64,000 nt of DNA from DATFTE01 sp963802575 (GCA_963802575.1 CAWDJF010000005.1:186001-250000); one strand, 5' to 3'. Positions 18,101 through 26,456 are shown, numbered from the stretch's first letter. Made by a program: numbers and translations. Notes: generated by a model not told the origin, from the letters alone.

Positions 18101-18641
18101 CGAACACCCCGCACTTTCCCGCTACCCGATGCAATTTGATGTTGTGGTATCCCTGATCGCACAATTCGGCCGCTGGAATCTTGAGCTTGGCATTGATCTT
18201 GTCAATGACCGCGCCCGTGCCGCCGGCGCACTTGTCATTCATCGAGGGGATCTTCTTCTTTCGTCCACTGTCATCATCGTCTTTGAAAACGATAATCTTG
18301 GCATCCTGTCCCCCGAGTTCTACGACTGAATACACTTCGGGATGAAGCTTCTCGACAGCAAGGGCAACCGCCGTCACTTCCTGCACGAACTTGGCGCCAA
18401 TCTGGTCGGCGATTGATCCGCCCCCGGACCCGGTCATGAACATGCGGGTATCGTGCTTGCTCATGCCGACTTCGGCTTCCATGCGCCGCAGGAATTCCAG
18501 GCTTTTCTCGGGTTGCTTGGTTTCGTGGCGTTGGTAGTCCTGCCAAAGGATCCGATCCGTTTTCGCGTCGACCACCACGGCTTTGACCGTCGTGGAACCT
18601 ACGTCCAACCCCACCATGAATTTGGTCTGGTGATCGTGCAT
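15177..18641 (-). CDS. ATP-driven activase: two BcrAD/BadFG ASKHA domains plus DUF2229
   Basis: A 1154-residue protein of the acyl-CoA dehydratase activase type. The first ASKHA ATPase domain starts VGLDVGSTTVKAVVVD and holds ELGGQDAK, the cluster cysteines NDKCAGGTGA and GKCGVFAETDI. A second ASKHA domain (about residues 350-640) repeats this: GIDGGSTSTKAVLVD, DVGGQDIK, NTQCSAGNG, GYGCAVFMQSDI. A CNFCKNNC motif follows, then DUF2229 (RIGIPRVLNAYAYAPIF, GAIDPCFPAKIGIPHVYNL) and a conserved C-terminal part with SFKCGHDAPIYG. Such activases use ATP to push electrons from a [4Fe-4S] cluster onto a dehydratase or double-cubane partner. The start at 18641 has AGGGAGATCAAGGG just upstream. In some anaerobes the same domains are fused to the homologue of the adjacent 596-residue protein; here they are separate genes. 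Confidence 0.85.
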   Translation of the reverse strand: MHDHQTKFMVGLDVGSTTVKAVVVDAKTDRILWQDYQRHETKQPEKSLEFLRRMEAEVGMSKHDTRMFMTGSGGGSIADQIGAKFVQEVTAVALAVEKLHPEVYSVVELGGQDAKIIVFKDDDDSGRKKKIPSMNDKCAGGTGAVIDKINAKLKIPAAELCDQGYHNIKLHRVAGKCGVFAETDINSLQKVGTPPDELMASLFDAIVLQNLSVLTRGHTLRPHVLLLGGPNSFIRGMREAWQANIPRMWEERKVEIPEGAKPDELIKVPSNAQYFAALGAIEFGKGEEDCIGCYRGVDQLVHYIDFGRAEEKAKSGGKGLVAEPSELDRFKEKYRPKKFIAATFQKNQTVAGFVGIDGGSTSTKAVLVDEKGDILCKSYQLSNGNPIQDTIEMFENLRKQVEAQNAKLEVLGVGTTGYAKDILKDVLKADVALVETVAHTESALKFYEDPHVIVDVGGQDIKLIVLHNGRVKDFKLNTQCSAGNGYFLQSTAEGFGLKVEDYADMAFAAQAMPVFGYGCAVFMQSDIVNFQRQGWRAEEILAGLAAVLPKNVFLYVASIPNLAALGSRFVLQGGTQNNLAVVKAEVDFIHNSFRAAGKQPEIIIHEHCGESGAIGAAVESLRLWRNGLQTTFVGLDAVRRIQYRTTRNEETRCNFCKNNCLRTFIDIKTTTDTSFVPLKKVTKVPLMENEQRLIIATCEKGTVEDVNEMKGIKAGIESLRDAHPNFVDIASKEVFRPRNPKIVADPIPTRAWTKSAKERIALMQNRKQIRIGIPRVLNAYAYAPIFNAYLASLGVQPENIIYSDYTSPEMYRAGSSRGAIDPCFPAKIGIPHVYNLIQEKHRKKPLNVIFFPMYDVLTTPLLKVVGNNACPTVTATPETVKAAFTKESDVFAEHNVKYLDPILNFSERKLFAYQMYQAWQPILGLSEEENDRAVEAGFEALKDYETSIRKRARQVLDQLEREDRIGIVMLGRVYHHDPGLNHEIMDEFQKLGYPIFSQNTLPLDEDMLDRLFGEEVRAGLISTPLEITDVWKNSYSCSTNHKVWAAKFTARHPNLVALEMSSFKCGHDAPIYGVIEGIIEQSGTPYFCFKDLDENKPSGSIRIRVETIDYFLRRYRDQVIERRKARESVEAELAAYEVQLRREMQQEPQEMAAD

Positions 18642-18667
18642 TCCCTTGATCTCCCTGAAATCTTTCT

Positions 18668-18735
18668 GTGGAAGAAGCTTCCACGTGGTGCTAAGTGCTG
18701 GATTGAGGCGGAAACACCATTGCAGTGTTCCCGCC
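18668..18735 (-). other. Two hairpins between the electron-transfer genes
   Basis: The 116-base spacer between the dehydratase-like gene and the activase gene holds two inverted repeats. One pairs GTGGAAG (18668-18674) with CTTCCAC (18678-18684). The other pairs GGCGGAAACAC (from 18707) with GTGTTCCCGCC (to 18735). Neither has a T tract. They may set mRNA stability or the ratio of the two proteins. Confidence 0.4.
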
Positions 18736-18757
18736 GATCGGGGGCGCGCCAAAGTTC

Positions 18758-20548
18758 TTAGTCGCCGCTTGCTGTTGCTGGAACCGCAATCCCTGGAACT
18801 CGAGAGCGCTTCCAGAACCGCGTGGTTTTGTCCATGCGATCGCTGACGTGCAGGACGAACTGCGCGGCCGTACCAGTTATTCCTTCGCGATGCGGCACAT
18901 GATAGAACGGCTGCTTCAGTTCAGGGTGCTCATCGATGTACTCGCGGATCTCTTCCAGGCTCTTGCCGGTCGAATTGAGAACCTGCTCAAACTCAGCCTT
19001 AGCTTTCACTTTGGCCTCGCCGAGAGCCATCTGGACACGGCTGTGAGCGTTCACCTCGCCCTCGCCGGAGGTTTCGATGGGAAGGAAGATCATGTCCTTG
19101 AACTTGTTGATCACCGCTGACTGCACTCCATCAGATTGCGACGACGGCATGCATCCGAAGGGCTTCAACGCCAGCACCATGTGGCACAGCTTGTGAACGG
19201 TGTAATAAACGTTCTTGCCGACCTCCAGGTGACCTTCGCCGCCACGGGCAAACTGGTTGTAAAAGGGATGCGCCATCTCCGCCAGGTCCTCCTGCGGAAC
19301 CAGGTGGTGGGTGATACCGCCAAGGTGCTTGATGGTGCGGTGATAGAAGAAATTCCACATGATCTCGCCCATGCCAATTCCCATCAGCTTTTTGCGTAGT
19401 CCGAAGTCGTTGGCGAGATTCTTCTTCAACTCCCACCACTGCGGGTTGCGGTAAGGACGGTTCACCGGCCACTTCGCCTTGGCATGCGCCTTCGCCTGAT
19501 ACATCAGATAGGCGACCCATGTGGCAATGGGTTCGACCACCACCTGAGCGCCTTCGCGCTCGAGGAAGTTGAACATGTTGAAGTTGCCATCCCCCTCGGT
19601 GATCTGCGCCCAGAACTCTCCCGTGATCTTCACCACCGGTTTAACTTTGGTGCGATCCACCTCGATGGTGTTGAGTTTTTCAGTGGCGGTATCGAGGGCG
19701 TTCAGGTAGTCCTTACCCCACATGTGCTCGTGCCACTTGCCAAAGACGTTGAAGGTATTGCGCAAAATCTTGTTGCTCTTGAATTTGGGCTTCGCCCATT
19801 CGGGAGCACGATTTTCGATTTCGAACGACTCGCGATTTCTCAGATCCTCACACAGTCCGTCGACGGCCTCGTGGAACACGCGGTCAGTCTCGCCCTTATT
19901 CAACTCAAAGGGGCGAATCTGATAAATCAAATCGTTCAGCACATCGCCGAGATGCATGGCATTGAGCATGCCAAATCCAAAGTCAATGGTGAACTTCAGC
20001 CCCGGCTCGCCGGAAGCCGCTTTGATTCCGTCGCTGTCTTTGAAGAGCAGCACGCGGAATCCGTCGAATCCCGCGTTTTTCAGCGCGAAACGGTACTCGG
20101 CTTCGTACATGCCGAAGCGGCAAGGACCGCACGAGCCCGCGGTAAAGAAGACGTAGTTGTCGAGAATCTGCTGCCGGGGAATTCCGGACGATTCGAGAAA
20201 TTGCAGGTACTGCACCAGATTTCCCACCGTGAAATACGTGGGATTACACTGCCCGTTGTTTCCGTATTCCTTGCCAATCTGGAAAGCGGCGACGTTCGGC
20301 ACCGGCAACTTTTCGCAGGTGTATCCCGTCCCTTGGAAGACAGCCCGGATCAAATCCTCGTGCTTCCACGTGAATCCGCCGAACAGGATCGTTACCTGTT
20401 TGCGTTCTTCGGCAGTGAAGGCCCTCTCAAATGGGCGTTGAAAATGATCGGGCCGCGAGAGGCCGTACTGCTTCTTGAGTCTCTCTCGTTCCGCCTCAAG
20501 ACGTTGGCGGATGATTTCATCCGAATCAATCTGCACAAGGTTCTGCAT
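18758..20548 (-). CDS. 2-hydroxyacyl-CoA dehydratase / double-cubane-like partner protein (COG3581 type)
   Basis: A 596-residue cytoplasmic protein, the probable electron acceptor of the adjacent activase. Cysteines likely to bind iron-sulfur are in GNNGQCNPTYFTVGN, FTAGSCGPCRFGMYEAEYR and LKPFGCMPSSQSDGVQSAV. The GPCRFGMYE motif and the GCMPSSQSD motif mark the uncharacterised relatives of hydroxyglutaryl-CoA dehydratase subunits and double-cubane cluster proteins. The real substrate is unknown: family members include hydroxyacyl-CoA dehydratases, benzoyl-CoA reductase subunits and DCCP, which reduces small molecules such as acetylene. The ATG at 20548 has GGAGGA six bases upstream. A Crp/Fnr gene and two Crp-type operators lie upstream, so expression is probably redox- or oxygen-controlled. 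Confidence 0.8.
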   Translation of the reverse strand: MQNLVQIDSDEIIRQRLEAERERLKKQYGLSRPDHFQRPFERAFTAEERKQVTILFGGFTWKHEDLIRAVFQGTGYTCEKLPVPNVAAFQIGKEYGNNGQCNPTYFTVGNLVQYLQFLESSGIPRQQILDNYVFFTAGSCGPCRFGMYEAEYRFALKNAGFDGFRVLLFKDSDGIKAASGEPGLKFTIDFGFGMLNAMHLGDVLNDLIYQIRPFELNKGETDRVFHEAVDGLCEDLRNRESFEIENRAPEWAKPKFKSNKILRNTFNVFGKWHEHMWGKDYLNALDTATEKLNTIEVDRTKVKPVVKITGEFWAQITEGDGNFNMFNFLEREGAQVVVEPIATWVAYLMYQAKAHAKAKWPVNRPYRNPQWWELKKNLANDFGLRKKLMGIGMGEIMWNFFYHRTIKHLGGITHHLVPQEDLAEMAHPFYNQFARGGEGHLEVGKNVYYTVHKLCHMVLALKPFGCMPSSQSDGVQSAVINKFKDMIFLPIETSGEGEVNAHSRVQMALGEAKVKAKAEFEQVLNSTGKSLEEIREYIDEHPELKQPFYHVPHREGITGTAAQFVLHVSDRMDKTTRFWKRSRVPGIAVPATASGD

Positions 20549-20740
20549 GAGCTTCCTCCGGCGGATGCGAAATCGTAGTTCGTTGACTGGAGATTGGTTT
20601 GATAGAGACTGGGAATTGCTTAAAGATCAGAGGCGCAAAAAATGCCCGGTGTGCGCAGGTGCGCAGGTGGGGATGCCGTGTAAATCTTTCCATGGCAAGT
20701 ATCCTGCTGAACCAGAGTCGCGTGTTTGTCACAAAGCGTA

Positions 20741-20756
20741 TGTGATGTACATCACA
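20741..20756. promoter_or_regulatory. Crp/Fnr-type operator 1 (perfect TGTGA-N6-TCACA palindrome)
   Basis: TGTGATGTACATCACA is a perfect 16-base palindrome with Crp-consensus half sites. It lies about 200 bases upstream of the electron-transfer gene start and just after the Crp/Fnr gene stop. Confidence 0.7.
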
Positions 20757-20763
20757 TTTGTAT

Positions 20764-20779
20764 TGTGACGTGAATCACA
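20764..20779. promoter_or_regulatory. Crp/Fnr-type operator 2 (TGTGA-N6-TCACA)
   Basis: TGTGACGTGAATCACA has the same half sites as operator 1, extended to TTGTGA/TCACAA at 20763-20780. Its centre is 23 bases from the centre of operator 1, close to two helical turns. It sits between the Crp/Fnr gene and the electron-transfer pair. Confidence 0.68.
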
Positions 20780-20796
20780 AGAAGCCGGAGTTCGTT

Positions 20797-21510
20797 TCAA
20801 CAGGCCATTTGTTCGAGCGCCGCGCGATTGCGGATTACCAGGTCGGATCCGCGAATGCTGATGATGCGTTCCCGTCGCAACTGGCTAAGCAGTCGAGTAA
20901 CAGTTTCGCGCGAGGTGGCCGTCATTTGCGCGATTTGCTCCTGCGTGAGCAGCAGTTTGACCCTTCCTCCCAGCTCCGATCGGCGCTCCTCTTCAGAAAT
21001 ATGCAGCAGCAATTGTGCCACTCGAGCCGTTGCGGTCGGGAACCAGGCCAATGAGCGCAGGCTTTGCAACGCAACCTGGTATTCCTGGCCGAGGGCTCTC
21101 AATACGGGGAAAGAGACTTCGGGGAACGCGCGCACAAAGGCGAGGAAATCCTCGCGCTTCATTAGACGCACAGTCGCGGGCGACAAGGTCTCGGCGCTCA
21201 CTTCGTAATGCGATCCCGCCAGCACCGAACTCAAAGCCAATACCTCACCCGCTCCGGCCGCTCGAAGCATGACCTTCTTTGAGTCGCGAGATGCCGTAGA
21301 AAGCTTGACTCGTCCGGCGCAAAGAATGAAAACTCCATGACAGGGCGAATCGGCGGTAAAGACAAGGGAGTGTTCTGGGTACGTGACGGAGTAACTGATT
21401 TGATCCAGATGACGCAACGCTTCAGCAGACAGGTTGCAGAACGCAGCCTTTTCCTTAAGTTTGCAGGCGGCACAATTCTCGATGAAGCACAAACCGTTCG
21501 AAGCACTCAT
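20797..21510 (-). CDS. Crp/Fnr family transcriptional regulator with N-terminal cysteine cluster
   Basis: A 237-residue regulator. The N-terminus has four cysteines in CFIENCAACKLKEKAAFC, similar in placement to the iron-sulfur ligands of FNR though with different spacing. The cyclic-nucleotide-fold domain follows (HGVFILCAGRVKLSTAS). The C-terminal helix-turn-helix reads LTQEQIAQMTATSRETVTRLLSQL. The recognition helix has R-E-T-V-T-R, as in Crp (RETVGR), not the V-E-T-I-S-R of FNR. This predicts binding to TGTGA half sites, which are exactly what lies just downstream at 20741-20779. The protein may sense oxygen, NO or redox state through the cysteines; that is inference. It is upstream of the electron-transfer pair on the same strand. 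Confidence 0.88.
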   Translation of the reverse strand: MSASNGLCFIENCAACKLKEKAAFCNLSAEALRHLDQISYSVTYPEHSLVFTADSPCHGVFILCAGRVKLSTASRDSKKVMLRAAGAGEVLALSSVLAGSHYEVSAETLSPATVRLMKREDFLAFVRAFPEVSFPVLRALGQEYQVALQSLRSLAWFPTATARVAQLLLHISEEERRSELGGRVKLLLTQEQIAQMTATSRETVTRLLSQLRRERIISIRGSDLVIRNRAALEQMAC

Positions 21511-21878
21511 CGGAAACCTTTGCTCAAGTGGAACCGGGAGAGTTGGGTTTGAGGTCGAATCTAGCGCGAAGAGTGAGCCGCCACCGGCGGACCCGAGGCC
21601 ATCCCGCAGAACGAAGTGGCACCGCCAATCCTAAGCAACGAAAGCGCCGGCATTCTCTAGTGTCTCCTACTGCGAGATATGAACACGAGATGAGGAGAAG
21701 ATAGACTTGGTTTCATGAATCGGGGAGTTTTTCTGTGTGAAGAATTGTAATGATTCCGCACAGAACGGTCGACAATTGTGTTGGGAAAAGCGTTAGCTCT
21801 GATTATGACTCGGGCAAGTTATCGTGGATCAAAGACTTATCTGCATTTCAGGAAGTTATGCATGAAGGGCAGTCACTC
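21511..21878. other. Intergenic region upstream of the Crp/Fnr gene
   Basis: About 370 bases between the start of the Crp/Fnr gene and the end of the NtrC-type regulator gene, both on the minus strand. It should hold the Crp/Fnr promoter. The left half is GC-rich and the right half AT-rich. I find no convincing coding frame, operator palindrome or terminator. Confidence 0.5.
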
Positions 21879-23267
21879 CTAATCTTTTTCCGCTGGAGCC
21901 TCACTCCGGACTGCGCGCAGATCGATGCCTAACTGCTCGGCCTTCTTGTAAAGATGACTGCGCTCCAGGCCCAGAGACTTGGCAGCATTCGTGACATTAG
22001 TGTGGCTGCGCTTGAGTTCCGCGAGAATCGCCTCGCGCTCAAATCCTTGCACCCGCTCCGCGAGAGATCCCGATACAGGCGAACCCCCGGCGGGATTCAT
22101 GGTAGCGGGGAGAGCGAAGTGCACGGTGTCTGCGTCGACCACCCCTCCGGTGGCAGACAGCATCAATCTCTCGACGACATTTCTTAATTCCCGCACATTT
22201 CCTGGCCAAGAGTAAGCCTGCAATGCCGTCACTGCTGGCTGTGTGAACGGAATGGCCTTCCAGTTATTTTGTTCGCAGACCTGTAAGGCGAAGTGCTCGA
22301 CCAGCGCGGGAATGTCTTCCTTGCGCTCACGCAAGCTTGGCAGAAGGATGGGAAAGACGTACACACGATGAAACAGATCCTGGCGAAACTTGCCATCGCG
22401 TACGAGAGACTCCAGGTTGCGGTGGGTGGCAACCAGAATTCTGACATCGACGCGAACCGGACGATCTCCGCCGATGCGCTCAATCTCGCCTTCCTCGAGC
22501 ACTCTCAGCAGCTTGGTCTGCATGGGCAATGGCATATCGCCAATCTCGTCGAGAAACAATGTTCCGTGCTCGGCTTGCTCAAATTTGCCGATGTGGCGTC
22601 CAGCCGCTCCCGTGAACGAGCCTTTTTCGTGGCCGAACAATTCCGACTCAATCAACTCCGCTGGAACCGCAGCGCAGTTGACTGCAACGAACGGTCCTCC
22701 TGCTCGCGAACTTTTTTCATGTAACGTTCGCGCCACTAGTTCTTTGCCCGTGCCGGTCTCTCCCAGGATGCAGACCCGAGTTTCGCTGGCGGCAACCCGA
22801 TCTACCTGGGCCATCAGCTTGCGCATGGTTTCGCCGGTCCAGACGATTTCATGCTTGCCAAGACGCTGACGTAACTGCCGATTCTCTGATTCAAGCCGCT
22901 GTAGTTTGAGCGCGTTTTCAACGGTGAGCAACAGCTTATCGGTGGAGATCGGCTTCTCGAGGAAGTCGAGCGCCCCAAGTTTGGTGGCGCGCACGGCCAT
23001 ATCGATGTGAGCTTGTCCGGACATCATTACGACCGGCGCAGAAACATCCTGGGCTTTGAGATCCTCCAGCAGCGACAGCCCGTCTTTCCCGGGCATGACC
23101 ACGTCAGAAAGGATCAAATCGAAACGTTGGGCCTTGGCGAGTTCGAGAGCCTTAGCTGCGTTGTCGCACACGGTAGCCTCGTGTCCGGCAAGCCGAAAGG
23201 CGCGTGAAAGTGAAGCCAGGGTGTTGGCTTCATCATCGACAATCAGAAGGTGCGCTTTTTGTGGCAC
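21879..23267 (-). CDS. NtrC-family sigma-54-dependent response regulator
   Basis: A 462-residue enhancer-binding protein. The receiver has LLIVDDEANT, the phospho-acceptor LILSDVVMPGKDG, and Lys in FLEKPISTDKL. The AAA+ domain has Walker A ILGETGTGKELVA, the sigma-54 contact loop GSFTGA (Ser for the usual Ala), GTLFLDEIGDMPL and the arginine-finger region. A Fis-type helix-turn-helix closes the protein (NVTNAAKSLGLERSHLYKKA). The GTG start at 23267 has GAGGAG about six bases upstream. It is the last gene of a run with the sensor kinase, a binding protein and a hypothetical protein. No clear -24/-12 promoter was found nearby for its target. Confidence 0.92.
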   Translation of the reverse strand: MPQKAHLLIVDDEANTLASLSRAFRLAGHEATVCDNAAKALELAKAQRFDLILSDVVMPGKDGLSLLEDLKAQDVSAPVVMMSGQAHIDMAVRATKLGALDFLEKPISTDKLLLTVENALKLQRLESENRQLRQRLGKHEIVWTGETMRKLMAQVDRVAASETRVCILGETGTGKELVARTLHEKSSRAGGPFVAVNCAAVPAELIESELFGHEKGSFTGAAGRHIGKFEQAEHGTLFLDEIGDMPLPMQTKLLRVLEEGEIERIGGDRPVRVDVRILVATHRNLESLVRDGKFRQDLFHRVYVFPILLPSLRERKEDIPALVEHFALQVCEQNNWKAIPFTQPAVTALQAYSWPGNVRELRNVVERLMLSATGGVVDADTVHFALPATMNPAGGSPVSGSLAERVQGFEREAILAELKRSHTNVTNAAKSLGLERSHLYKKAEQLGIDLRAVRSEAPAEKD

Positions 23268-23277
23268 AAACTTCTCC

Positions 23278-25104
23278 TCACAAGAAAGAGTTCGAAGGGT
23301 TCTGGGTCAGTTCCGCGCGCAACTTCTCAAGATTATGCGGCAGCTCGATAGAAAACGTGGTGCCTTCGCCCGGCCGGCTTCGAACGCTGATTCGACCGTC
23401 ATGGTCAGTGACCACCGACTGCACAATCGCCAGCCCCAGCCCGGTGCCATGCGCTTTACTCGTGTAGTAAGGAGTAAATAGGCGTTCGCATTCCTCGGGA
23501 GTAAGGCCATTTCCCGTGTCCGAGATCTCGAGAATGACCCGATTGCCGTTTTGCCGCGTTCGTATTGTCAGAATTCCGCCCTTCGGCATCGCGTCCATTG
23601 CATTGAGCACCAGGTTCGATATGGCGCGATGAAGCAAATCGGTATCAGCCACAATGGACGGAAGCTTCGCATCCAAGTCTAAGTTGCATTCGATCGGTGG
23701 ACGCTCCGGGCTGCGGAATTGCGCCTGAAAAAGCCGCACAACGTTCTGCACTACTTCATTGATCTGTACTCGCTGGAATTGTGGTTGCGGCATCTTCGAA
23801 AATTCGCTGAAGCGCGAAATGATGGCCTTCAGGTTCGCGATTTCCGCCAGCAACGTCGAAGAGCTCTCTTTCAGAATTTCTTCAAACATCTCGGGGCTTT
23901 GCTCGCGCGCCCGAATCAAGTTTTCGACCGTCAGTTGCAAAGGGAATAGAGGATTCTTCAATTCGTGCGCCAACCGGCGTGCAAGTTCCCGCCAGGCGGC
24001 GACTCGCTCCGTCTGCACCAGTTTCTCTCGCTGCTCGGTCAATTCCAGCGTCATGCGGTTAAACGATTGCGCCAATTCCCCCAGTTCGTCCGATGACGTC
24101 GCTTCCACTTGTGTGTTCCAATTTCCGCGAGCGACTTCGCGGGCAGCATCGGCCAGTTGTTCGACTGGGCGGGTAACCTTGGCTGCTGCCCAGCTGCTCA
24201 AGAGAATCGCAAGAAAAATCCCCCCACCCCCGACCAGCAGCGCTGCAGAACGTATCCGTTGCTGCAATTCCATATAGGGACGGCGCGAATTCCCAATCAA
24301 CAGGATTCCCAGCAATTCGTTTTTCTGTCCGGTCAAGGGAATCGCGTGGACTGTTTCGTCCGAAGCTGCATCCGAAGACCAATGAACCAATTCGGTTGTT
24401 TCTTGTTTCTCCAGCTGCACACGCTTCACCAGATTCGCCAGTCGATCCGCTTGGGGAATCACGCCGGACGCATCCTGAAGCTGTGCCGCCGAGAAGTCCG
24501 ACGAAACGTTTTGATACAGCAACGCGCGCATGCCGGGGGGCAAGTCGAGGCTGGCCAGAAAGTTCCTATCGACCCGGCGTCCCCCGATCACGTATAGAGA
24601 CCTGTCGCCGGCGGCAGCTTCTCGAATGGCTGAGAGGCTGAGCGCAGAGCCATCTGGAAGCGGCTCCTGTCTGAGGAAAGCTCCTTTCGGAGTCACACCA
24701 CCTAGTGGCACAGAGGATTCTTTGTAACCGAACTTCGCCGGCCACTGAGCGGAGGAAATGATGGTTCCCTGACCATCCACAAACTCGAGAAAATCTAATT
24801 GCTGGATGTCAGCCAGGTTCTTGGCCTCGCTGAGGTAGGCTCCATAGTCGGGCGACTCGCGACTCAGAGACAATGCCATCCGTGCGGCTGCCTCACTGGT
24901 TGCGATGGCCTCGACTCGGTGCACAACATCTTCGCCACGACGATGAAATTCATTGTGAAATTCTGACACCAGGGATGCGGTACGCTGCTCGTCAGCATGT
25001 TCGAAGGCACGGCGCGTGATCACTGAGATACTCGCAGTCACGGCCGCAACCGAGAGCGCGATGGCCAGCGCGAACAGCAGCAGAAGCTTCCGCCGGAAAC
25101 TCAT
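23278..25104 (-). CDS. NtrY-like membrane sensor histidine kinase
   Basis: A 608-residue kinase. A first transmembrane helix (LLLLFALAIALSVAAVTASI) is followed by a periplasmic sensor domain of about 240 residues, a second helix (ALLVGGGGIFLAILLSSWAA) and a HAMP domain. The phospho-acceptor His is in RRLAHELKNPLFPLQL; the ATP-binding lobe has SNLVLNAMDAMPKGG, SDTGNGLTPEE and GTGLGLAIVQSV. The ATG at 25104 overlaps the stop of the binding-protein gene as ATGA, which fixes the start over an upstream alternative and suggests translational coupling. The partner regulator starts ten bases past its stop. Confidence 0.92.
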   Translation of the reverse strand: MSFRRKLLLLFALAIALSVAAVTASISVITRRAFEHADEQRTASLVSEFHNEFHRRGEDVVHRVEAIATSEAAARMALSLSRESPDYGAYLSEAKNLADIQQLDFLEFVDGQGTIISSAQWPAKFGYKESSVPLGGVTPKGAFLRQEPLPDGSALSLSAIREAAAGDRSLYVIGGRRVDRNFLASLDLPPGMRALLYQNVSSDFSAAQLQDASGVIPQADRLANLVKRVQLEKQETTELVHWSSDAASDETVHAIPLTGQKNELLGILLIGNSRRPYMELQQRIRSAALLVGGGGIFLAILLSSWAAAKVTRPVEQLADAAREVARGNWNTQVEATSSDELGELAQSFNRMTLELTEQREKLVQTERVAAWRELARRLAHELKNPLFPLQLTVENLIRAREQSPEMFEEILKESSSTLLAEIANLKAIISRFSEFSKMPQPQFQRVQINEVVQNVVRLFQAQFRSPERPPIECNLDLDAKLPSIVADTDLLHRAISNLVLNAMDAMPKGGILTIRTRQNGNRVILEISDTGNGLTPEECERLFTPYYTSKAHGTGLGLAIVQSVVTDHDGRISVRSRPGEGTTFSIELPHNLEKLRAELTQNPSNSFL

Positions 25105-26456
25105 GGTTTGTCCGCCGCGAGCCAGACATCCTCGAGACGCCACACGCCATCGCGATCGGCCGACCAATTCCTCACCGGCCGTCCAATGCCATAGGCCGTG
25201 CGGGTATGCAGTAAGGGGATGATCCTCCGTGAGTTCAGCATCGCGGCCTCCGCAGCATAGAGGTCTTCCATCGAATCGCCGGCAAACTTAGGCGAAGGTA
25301 ACCCGGTCAGCGTAGCCAATGTGGTCAGCGCGGTTCGATCGTCAAGCGATAAAAGCGGCGCGCGCACAAGCCGGACATCCGAAGCGCCAACCGTCGCAGG
25401 TTGCACAGTGAGCCCTGCATCGCGTGCATTGAGCGCGATCCGTTCGGCAATAACTCGAGCCATCGGGTCAGTGGCATCGTAACTCAAGTTCCACGGCGCG
25501 CTCTGCCGGGAATCGCCGCGCGCCTGCCGCGCCTGGGAGGCATCCCCGGTCGCAGGGAACAGAAACGCGTAGCCCGTCATCCAGTTTGGCAGCACCCCAG
25601 AGGCGGGGTCAGCGCCACCTTGAAATAAAACCTTGCTAAGAGAGCCGCGGTCGATGCTCAAGCCAAGCGCCTGGCGAAGGCGCGCTTCATCAGGCGATTG
25701 AGGATCGCGAGCGAAGACCAGCGCTATGAGCTCGGCAGGGCTGGAACTCTCTACGCGGCGATTTTCGGCGGCGGCATGGTGAGATTGTTCCGGAGCGATT
25801 TCGATCAAGTCCGCTTTACCCACATCGAGGGAGATCATCTGATCGCGCAGATTTTTTCCCAAATCAATCTCGATCGAGTCCACGAACGGCCGTCCATCCC
25901 AATAGTCGTCACGAGCTGCGAGCGTGAGCTTCTTTCCAGGATCCCATTGCGAGATGGAGTACGGTCCGGTCCCGATCAACTTGGCCCCTGATCGTTTGGC
26001 AATTCCGTAGCGAGCCAGAGTCAACTCTATCGGCAGCGTCGTATGAGGCGAATCGGTCTCGATGATCACCCCATCCTCCGCCGGGAAGACTTTCCAGTTC
26101 GAGTTGGCTGTCCTTAGAGACGCTGCCACGATATCCGATGTCAGCGGAGTGCCATCGTGGCAAACCACGCCCTTGCGCAACTGGAAGCGCCAGCGCTGGC
26201 TTCCCGGTTCCGCTTGCCATGATGTTGCCAGCGCGGGTTGGGGAAATCCTCGGTCATCAAGAACGACGAGGCGGTCAAAGATCAATCGAGAGAGATTGCG
26301 GGCCGCGACGCCGTCAAAAGGGTTGGCGGTTGCCGGGTCGAGCGACATCGGCGTCGTGCGCAACGCGACACGAAGGGTTCCACCATAATGCGGACGCGTG
26401 GCGGCCATGCTCACCGCACTACTGGCCACAACTAACAGTAAGACGATACGCCTCAT
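25101..26456 (-). CDS. Family 5 extracellular solute-binding protein (peptide/nickel type)
   Basis: A 451-residue exported protein with a signal peptide (IVLLLVVASSAVSMAA). The mature start RPHYGGTLRVALRTTPMSLDPATANPFD (read in parts) is the SBP family 5 signature, as in OppA, DppA and NikA. It is shorter than typical OppA (about 540) and lacks several middle segments. No ABC permease or ATPase genes are near. Instead its stop overlaps the start of a sensor kinase gene (ATGA at 25101-25104), so it may present a ligand to that kinase and not to a transporter. The ligand is unknown. Confidence 0.82.
   Translation of the reverse strand: MRRIVLLLVVASSAVSMAATRPHYGGTLRVALRTTPMSLDPATANPFDGVAARNLSRLIFDRLVVLDDRGFPQPALATSWQAEPGSQRWRFQLRKGVVCHDGTPLTSDIVAASLRTANSNWKVFPAEDGVIIETDSPHTTLPIELTLARYGIAKRSGAKLIGTGPYSISQWDPGKKLTLAARDDYWDGRPFVDSIEIDLGKNLRDQMISLDVGKADLIEIAPEQSHHAAAENRRVESSSPAELIALVFARDPQSPDEARLRQALGLSIDRGSLSKVLFQGGADPASGVLPNWMTGYAFLFPATGDASQARQARGDSRQSAPWNLSYDATDPMARVIAERIALNARDAGLTVQPATVGASDVRLVRAPLLSLDDRTALTTLATLTGLPSPKFAGDSMEDLYAAEAAMLNSRRIIPLLHTRTAYGIGRPVRNWSADRDGVWRLEDVWLAADKP

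Noticed and set aside
19484..20578. Long plus-strand frame opposite the dehydratase-like gene
   Set aside because: It is the antisense of a clear conserved gene and encodes no recognisable protein.
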